This document shows, piece after piece, positions 29,547 to 35,201 of a stretch of 35,201 nucleotides of DNA (position 1 is the stretch's first letter; each line of letters starts with the position of its first letter). The position numbers and the translations under genes were made by a program. This DNA is from Paracoccaceae bacterium (lineage in GTDB: Bacteria > Pseudomonadota > Alphaproteobacteria > Rhodobacterales > Rhodobacteraceae): positions 1 through 35,201 of the forward strand of contig JAQWUC010000054.1 of the NCBI GenBank assembly GCA_029242355.1, given 5' to 3'. Below the pieces are notes generated by a model. That model did not search any database, had not been told where the DNA came from, and was given only the letters and a program-made list of their open reading frames with translations.

Positions 29547-31532
29547 ATGACAAAAAAAGATTTATTTACTCTTAAACGTGAAAAAGATAGTTACAACGCC
29601 GATGCAATAGAAGTTCTTGAAGGATTGGAACCTGTTAGAAAACGCCCTGGGATGTATATCGGAGGGACAGATGAGCGAGCGATGCACCACCTTGTCTCAG
29701 AGGTACTTGACAACTCAATGGACGAGGCTGTTGCAGGCCATGCTACCAAGATTGAAGTGAATATGCATGAGGATTTTTCAGTATCAATAAGCGATAATGG
29801 TAGAGGAATTCCTGTTTATCCACATCCTAAGTACCCTGACAAATCTGCCCTCGAAGTTATTTTATCCACGTTGCACGCTGGAGGAAAATTTTCAGGTGAT
29901 GCATATCAAACTTCAGGCGGTTTACATGGAGTTGGAATATCTGTGGTCAATGCATTATCCTCTAACTTAGAGGTCGAGGTAGTAAGAGATCATAAAGTTT
30001 TTCGACAATCGTTTTCACGAGGTCTGACCACATCAGCATTAATCGTTGGGAACAACGCTAAGAAAAAAAGCGGAACAAAGATAACATTTAGCGCTGATTA
30101 TCAGATTTTTGGATCTAACAAGAAATTTAAACCTTCAAAACTCTTTAAAATGGCAAGATCAAAAGCTTACCTTTTCTCCGGTGTAGAAATTAAATGGCGC
30201 TGTGCGGAACAATGTCTTGAAAAACAGGAAAACATTCCATTAACCGCACGATTTCATTTTCCAGGCGGACTGGCGGACTATTTGGCAGAAAACCTTAAAT
30301 CAAACCAAACTTATGCCCCTTCCGCATTCTCAGGTAAGATTCTCTTTGGAGAAAAGTTTAAAGATAATACTATTGGATCAGTTGAATGGGCCATAAATTG
30401 GACCCCACAAAAAGATGGTTTTGTTTCTTCGTATTGCAACACAATCCCAACAGTCGAGGGTGGAACACATGAAATTGGTTTTTGGACAGCGATTTTAAAA
30501 GGGGTTAAATCGTTTGGGGAATTGATTGGCAATAAAAAAAGCTCTCAAATTATGAGAGAAGACATAATGTCAGGCGGATGCACGCTAGTTTCAGTTTTCA
30601 TTAGAGAACCTGAGTTCGTTGGGCAGACAAAAGATAGACTAGCTACTTCAGAAGTATCGCGTTTAGTTGAATTATCCATAAAGGACCATTTTGAAAATTG
30701 GCTCGCAAATGATACTAAAACCGCAAATTTACTACTAGATATTATTATCCTTAAGTCTGAGGAAAGATTAAAGAGACGATTAGAAAAAGAAACGCAAAGA
30801 AAATCCGCAATAAAAAAGCTACGATTACCAGGAAAGTTGACGGACTGTTCTAGCACTAAAAAAGAAGACTCAGAATTATTCCTAGTCGAAGGCGATAGCG
30901 CAGGTGGAAGTGCAAAACAAGCTAGAGATCGAAAAACGCAAGCAATTTTACCATTGAGAGGTAAAATTCTTAACGTGCTCGGTGCCTCATCAGGGAAAAT
31001 GCTACAAAATCAAGAAATATCTGATCTCTGTCAGGCTTTAGGAGTCGGGATGAATGCGAAATTCAATTTGGATGACTTACGTTATGATAAAATAATTATT
31101 ATGACTGATGCTGACGTAGACGGAGCCCATATTTCTGCATTGCTCATGACTTTTTTCTTTACACAAATGAAACCGCTTGTGGATAAAGGGCACCTTTATT
31201 TGGCGGTTCCGCCACTTTATCGTCTCTCCCAAGGTGGTAAATCATTGTACGCTATAGATGAATCAGAGAAAGAATATCTTCTACAAAATGGTTTTAAACC
31301 AAAAGCAAAAGTAGACGTTAGTAGGTTCAAAGGACTTGGAGAAATGAACCCACAACAATTGAAGGAAACTACAATGGCTCCGAACGCTCGAAAATTAATT
31401 CAAGTTGTTGTACCAAGCGAAGCATCCAAGACAACTACAGACCTAATTGATCGGTTAATGGGAAAAAACCCTGAAATGAGATTTCGGTTTATAACTGAAA
31501 ATGCCCAATTCGCAGACGAACTTGATATATAA
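29547..31532 (+). CDS. parE: DNA topoisomerase IV subunit B
   Basis: YNADAIEVLEGLEPVRKRPGMYIGGTDERAMHHLVSEVLDNSMDEAVAGHA, LFLVEGDSAGGSAKQARDRKTQAILPLRGKILNV, IIMTDADVDGAHISALLMTFFF; length 661 aa fits ParE better than GyrB. Confidence 0.95.
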   Translation: MTKKDLFTLKREKDSYNADAIEVLEGLEPVRKRPGMYIGGTDERAMHHLVSEVLDNSMDEAVAGHATKIEVNMHEDFSVSISDNGRGIPVYPHPKYPDKSALEVILSTLHAGGKFSGDAYQTSGGLHGVGISVVNALSSNLEVEVVRDHKVFRQSFSRGLTTSALIVGNNAKKKSGTKITFSADYQIFGSNKKFKPSKLFKMARSKAYLFSGVEIKWRCAEQCLEKQENIPLTARFHFPGGLADYLAENLKSNQTYAPSAFSGKILFGEKFKDNTIGSVEWAINWTPQKDGFVSSYCNTIPTVEGGTHEIGFWTAILKGVKSFGELIGNKKSSQIMREDIMSGGCTLVSVFIREPEFVGQTKDRLATSEVSRLVELSIKDHFENWLANDTKTANLLLDIIILKSEERLKRRLEKETQRKSAIKKLRLPGKLTDCSSTKKEDSELFLVEGDSAGGSAKQARDRKTQAILPLRGKILNVLGASSGKMLQNQEISDLCQALGVGMNAKFNLDDLRYDKIIIMTDADVDGAHISALLMTFFFTQMKPLVDKGHLYLAVPPLYRLSQGGKSLYAIDESEKEYLLQNGFKPKAKVDVSRFKGLGEMNPQQLKETTMAPNARKLIQVVVPSEASKTTTDLIDRLMGKNPEMRFRFITENAQFADELDI

Positions 31533-31540
31533 TAAATAAA

Positions 31541-33349
31541 TTATGAGCTGGATCTTAATTCCTCAAATCTAAGCCATTTCTCTTCAGCTTCAAGAATCAT
31601 AGCTTGGCGAATCGCGAGTTCTCTCGAAGCGGACTCAAACTTTTTTTTGTCTTCCACATATAACTTTTCATTCGATAAAAATAACTCTAACTTTTTTATT
31701 TCGTTATTTAATTTTTCAATTTTAACTTCGATTAACAAAAGATCTTTGGATAGATTTTGGGTTAAGTTTTTATTTGATTTTGGCTTATTTGTTTGGTCCT
31801 TAGTCTCCCTTGATGAAGATTTTTCTTTTTTTTGTTTAGTTTCTTTTTTCTTTTTACTGCGAAAATCAATGAAGCTACCTGCGTGAACAGTAATTGATTT
31901 GTTTCGTTCTAGTAACAAAGTGTGAGAAGCTACAGAATCAATAAAATCACGGTCATGACTCACAAAAATAACTGTACCTACGTATGAGGCGATCAATTCT
32001 TTAAGCAAATCCAAAGTCTCTAAATCTAAATCATTAGTAGGTTCATCAAGAACTAACATATTGCTCGACTTAGCCATTAATACTGCAAGTAAAAGTCTTG
32101 ATTTTTCTCCCCCTGACAGGTCCGATATTTTTCCATACACTTGCTCACGCGTGAATAGAAAATCATTTAAATAACCAACGATATTTCGTGATTTATTTTG
32201 AACCATTATACAATCATTTTTTCCACTTACTCCCAAGTCACTCATGCCTGATAAAAAATTCCATAAGCTCATCTCACTTGGCAAAGAACCCTTATTTTGA
32301 TCAAATACGGCAATATCTAGTGCCATTCCCAATTTAACAGTTCCAAAATCAGGATTCTCTTTTTTCAAAAATAAATTTATTAACGTAGTTTTCCCAACAC
32401 CATTCGGTCCGACAATAGCGATCCTATCACCACGATGTATAGAAAATGAAAATTCTTTTATTACTTTAAGCGCATTAAATTTTTTTGATATATTTTTAAC
32501 TTCTACAACTAACTTTGAGGATCGGTCGCTTTGAGAAAATTTGAATTTTGGCAAACCAGGAATTGAGCTCTTTTGAGATTTTTGTAATTTGAGTGCTTGT
32601 AATTCTTTTAAACGCTTCTGGTTACGTTTTCGTCGCGCTGAAATCCCCTCAATCGCCCAAAGCGCCTCTCTTTTAATTTTATTTTTGAGTTTCTGAACAC
32701 TATCAACTTCCCTAGCGTAACTCTTATCTCGAAAATCTTCAAAATAGCGGAAAGTTTTATTTATTTTTTGGGCTGATCCCCTATCAAGCCACAAAAGTTT
32801 ATTGCCAACTTTTTCAAGAAACAAACGATCGTGAGAAATTAGCACAATCGCTTTGCGCGTCTCTAATAAATATTGTTCAAGAAACTCGATTGCTTCAATA
32901 TCAAGATGATTTGTTGGCTCATCTAACAAAAGAACATCCGACGGTAAAATAAAAGTACGAATTAATGAAGCGCGCCTGAGTTCTCCTCCAGAAGCGTTTT
33001 TTGGATCCTTGTCAAAATCAACGCTCAACTGTGAAAATCTATTTTCCTGTTTAAGGTAATCAACTTTTGTTAATCCGTTTAAAACGAAATCACCAAGGGT
33101 CTCAAACTTAGAAAAATCATCGCTTTGCCTTAAAAAGGCTATATTCGACCCAGGTTTTAAAAAACGATCACCCGTTTCTTGCACCAAAGATCCAGAAATT
33201 ATTTTTAGTAAAGAAGATTTTCCCGAACCATTTCTCCCAACAAGACATACTCTATCTCCCTTTAGAATTGATAAATTAATGTTATAAAACAAATTCTTAT
33301 TATCGAACTTTAAACTTAAATTTGACAGAGTTATGATTGGATAATCCAC
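31541..33349 (-). CDS. uup: ABC-F family ATP-binding protein (Uup-like)
   Basis: Two ABC cassettes (GRNGSGKSSLL / GPNGVGKTTLI; LLLDEPTNHLDIEAIEFLE / LVLDEPTNDLDLETLDLLK), linker, C-terminal coiled-coil tail. Confidence 0.92.
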   Translation of the reverse strand: MDYPIITLSNLSLKFDNKNLFYNINLSILKGDRVCLVGRNGSGKSSLLKIISGSLVQETGDRFLKPGSNIAFLRQSDDFSKFETLGDFVLNGLTKVDYLKQENRFSQLSVDFDKDPKNASGGELRRASLIRTFILPSDVLLLDEPTNHLDIEAIEFLEQYLLETRKAIVLISHDRLFLEKVGNKLLWLDRGSAQKINKTFRYFEDFRDKSYAREVDSVQKLKNKIKREALWAIEGISARRKRNQKRLKELQALKLQKSQKSSIPGLPKFKFSQSDRSSKLVVEVKNISKKFNALKVIKEFSFSIHRGDRIAIVGPNGVGKTTLINLFLKKENPDFGTVKLGMALDIAVFDQNKGSLPSEMSLWNFLSGMSDLGVSGKNDCIMVQNKSRNIVGYLNDFLFTREQVYGKISDLSGGEKSRLLLAVLMAKSSNMLVLDEPTNDLDLETLDLLKELIASYVGTVIFVSHDRDFIDSVASHTLLLERNKSITVHAGSFIDFRSKKKKETKQKKEKSSSRETKDQTNKPKSNKNLTQNLSKDLLLIEVKIEKLNNEIKKLELFLSNEKLYVEDKKKFESASRELAIRQAMILEAEEKWLRFEELRSSS

Positions 33350-33450
33350 AATGACACTTATTTATTGGCTACTGCTTTACTGATTATCATTGTAGTGCTC
33401 CAACAGCAATACTAAGCTATTAATTATAAATTTAATAGCGATACCAAAAA

Positions 33451-34701
33451 TTGATTAACAACAAAATTAATGCAAATTTGCTAAACAGTTCCAATCCTCC
33501 AATCGAGGAAATGATATCGCTTTTGCAAAACTCTAACGTAAACTTAAATGTTCCAATACTAGATTTAAGTCAAGCGGCACCCAATTCCCCTCCTCCAATC
33601 ACTCTGCAAAAAGCTATTGGAAGGGCTGCAATGAAGCCAGAAAACTACCGATATGGGGCTGTTCTTGGCAAACTCAAGTTGCGGAAGATGATAGCATTTC
33701 GTTGGAACTTAATTTATAAATCAGATATCACATTTTCTGAAGTTGGGGTAACTTCAGGGTGCAATCAAGCATTCTGCGCAGCAATCACATCCGCAACTTC
33801 TCCAGGAGATAGTGTAATACTTCCTTCTCCTTGGTATTTTAACCACAAAATGTGGCTCGATATACAGGGGATCAACATCCTAACTCTACCTTGCACTAAA
33901 AATTTTATTCCTGATTTCAATGCTTTAGAAAAGCTATATAACAAAACGGTAAAGGCTATTATTCTAGTCACTCCAAATAACTCGACTGGTCAGGAGTATC
34001 CAAGAAAACTTATTTTGAAATTTGCACATTTTGCTCGACATAAAAATATCGCTTTAATTATTGATGGAACTTACAGAGATTTCATTTCAAAAAGTTCTAA
34101 TTTGCACAATCTATTCCAAACCGAAGACTGGAGACATTGGTTAATCCACTTATATTCCTTCTCCAAAGCCTACCACATACCTGGACAGCGCATAGGGACC
34201 ATTGTAACAGGTCAAAAACGTTTAGAGAATATTAAAAAATTCTTGGATACCCTTAATATTTGTCCAAATTTAATAGGCCAAGACGCTTCTATTTATGGAT
34301 TAAAGTATTTAACAAAATTCATCGAAGAACAAAGACTTGAGATTATTAATAAAAAACAATTACTTCAAGAAGTAATGAGTGAACTGCCAAATTGGCAAAT
34401 TTTAAGTATCGGAGCTTATTTTGCTTATATTAGATATCCATTTCCCCTTTTATCAATTAAATTTTGCGAACTTCTGTTAAAAGAACAATCTGTTTTAGTA
34501 ATGCCGGGCTCTTTCTTCGAAGACGAAGACAAAGACAGTGCAACAAAAAATAATGACCAAAAAATAAGAATAGCTTTTGCAAACGTTGATAAGCGTTCTC
34601 TTTTTGATTTAGTTAAACGTTTAAAATCATTTGAGCGCTTATTTTCTGACAAGTATTGCTTCCCACAAAAGACTTCTTTAGAAGATTCAGATACAAAATA
34701 A
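33451..34701 (+). CDS. Pyridoxal-phosphate aminotransferase, class I/II
   Basis: YRYGAVLGKLKLRKMIAFRW, TSGCNQAFCAAITSATSPGDSVILPSPWYFNHKMW, ILVTPNNSTGQEYP, LYSFSKAYHIPGQRIG (PLP Lys). Start codon uncertain (TTG-like). Confidence 0.88.
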   Translation: MINNKINANLLNSSNPPIEEMISLLQNSNVNLNVPILDLSQAAPNSPPPITLQKAIGRAAMKPENYRYGAVLGKLKLRKMIAFRWNLIYKSDITFSEVGVTSGCNQAFCAAITSATSPGDSVILPSPWYFNHKMWLDIQGINILTLPCTKNFIPDFNALEKLYNKTVKAIILVTPNNSTGQEYPRKLILKFAHFARHKNIALIIDGTYRDFISKSSNLHNLFQTEDWRHWLIHLYSFSKAYHIPGQRIGTIVTGQKRLENIKKFLDTLNICPNLIGQDASIYGLKYLTKFIEEQRLEIINKKQLLQEVMSELPNWQILSIGAYFAYIRYPFPLLSIKFCELLLKEQSVLVMPGSFFEDEDKDSATKNNDQKIRIAFANVDKRSLFDLVKRLKSFERLFSDKYCFPQKTSLEDSDTK

Positions 34702-34725
34702 TCTAGGAGAGAAAACTTGGTATCA

Positions 34726-35201
34726 ATGCGTTCAAAAACATCAAAAACTTTTGCCTGGATAATTGTATTCATTTTAGTAATTGGTCTGGCAGGCTTTGGA
34801 ATTCAGGATGTCCTAAGATCTTCTGGTAAAAACGAAGTTGCCTCTTTTGGGAATCAAAAAATTTCATCGGATGACTATGTTCGTATGATACAACAGGAAA
34901 TCAGAAACTTATCTCAACAATTTGGAACTAACCTTACTTTTGAACAAGCACAAAGCCTTGGAGTGGCACAGACAGCGCTTCAGAAACTAATCTCCAGTGC
35001 CGTCTTAGATCAAACTTTAGAAGATCTTGGAATTTCTCAAAGTGATTCCACTTTAGAAAATTCGATAAAAAACAATGCTGCTTTTTTAGATATTGCCGGA
35101 CGTTTTAGCGCAGAAAAATATCGAGACGTCCTCCTAAATGTAAATCTTCAGCCAAACGAATATGAAAAGATATTAAGAAAGGAACTTTCCAGAGAGTTGT
35201 T
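34726..35201 (+). CDS. ppiD: PpiD/SurA-N-domain peptidylprolyl isomerase, truncated by window end
   Basis: MRSKTSKTFAWIIVFILVIGLAGFGIQDVLRSSGKNEVASFGNQKISSDDYVRMIQQEIRNLSQQFG...LGVAQTALQKLISSAVLDQTLEDLGI. Confidence 0.85.
   Translation, partial: MRSKTSKTFAWIIVFILVIGLAGFGIQDVLRSSGKNEVASFGNQKISSDDYVRMIQQEIRNLSQQFGTNLTFEQAQSLGVAQTALQKLISSAVLDQTLEDLGISQSDSTLENSIKNNAAFLDIAGRFSAEKYRDVLLNVNLQPNEYEKILRKELSREL

Overview
AT-rich 35.2 kb chromosomal window, most likely from a marine alphaproteobacterium with a streamlined genome (inference from gene content and composition). Most of it is ordinary metabolism and housekeeping: an ammonium transporter, GMC oxidoreductase, glutamate dehydrogenase, an enolase-superfamily/2-hydroxyacid dehydrogenase pair, PPi-type phosphofructokinase, a photolyase-related protein, a PhyH dioxygenase, an MBL hydrolase, an EnvZ-like kinase, an acyl-CoA dehydrogenase/phosphotransferase pair, a complete branched-chain amino acid ABC transporter, an MFS transporter, glnB-glnA, a DUF3445 protein, parE, an ABC-F ATPase, an aminotransferase, and the 5' end of ppiD. 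There are two tRNAs (Asn-GTT, Leu-TAG). I found no CRISPR array, prophage, IS element or obvious defence locus. The most notable observation is that glnA carries an in-frame amber stop at codon 63, although the remaining ~403 codons stay open; it also has a His->Asn change at a normally conserved ATP-site histidine. Three decaying gene fossils (alpha/beta hydrolase, SDR, probable PQQ-type sugar dehydrogenase) sit between intact genes. Secondary leads are a kinase/acyl-CoA dehydrogenase pair resembling ACAD10/11 and levulinate-type 4-hydroxyacid catabolism, a photolyase-related protein apparently missing Fe-S cysteines behind a 15-bp tandem promoter repeat, an orphan DUF3445 protein, and a LivF with a long N-terminal extension.
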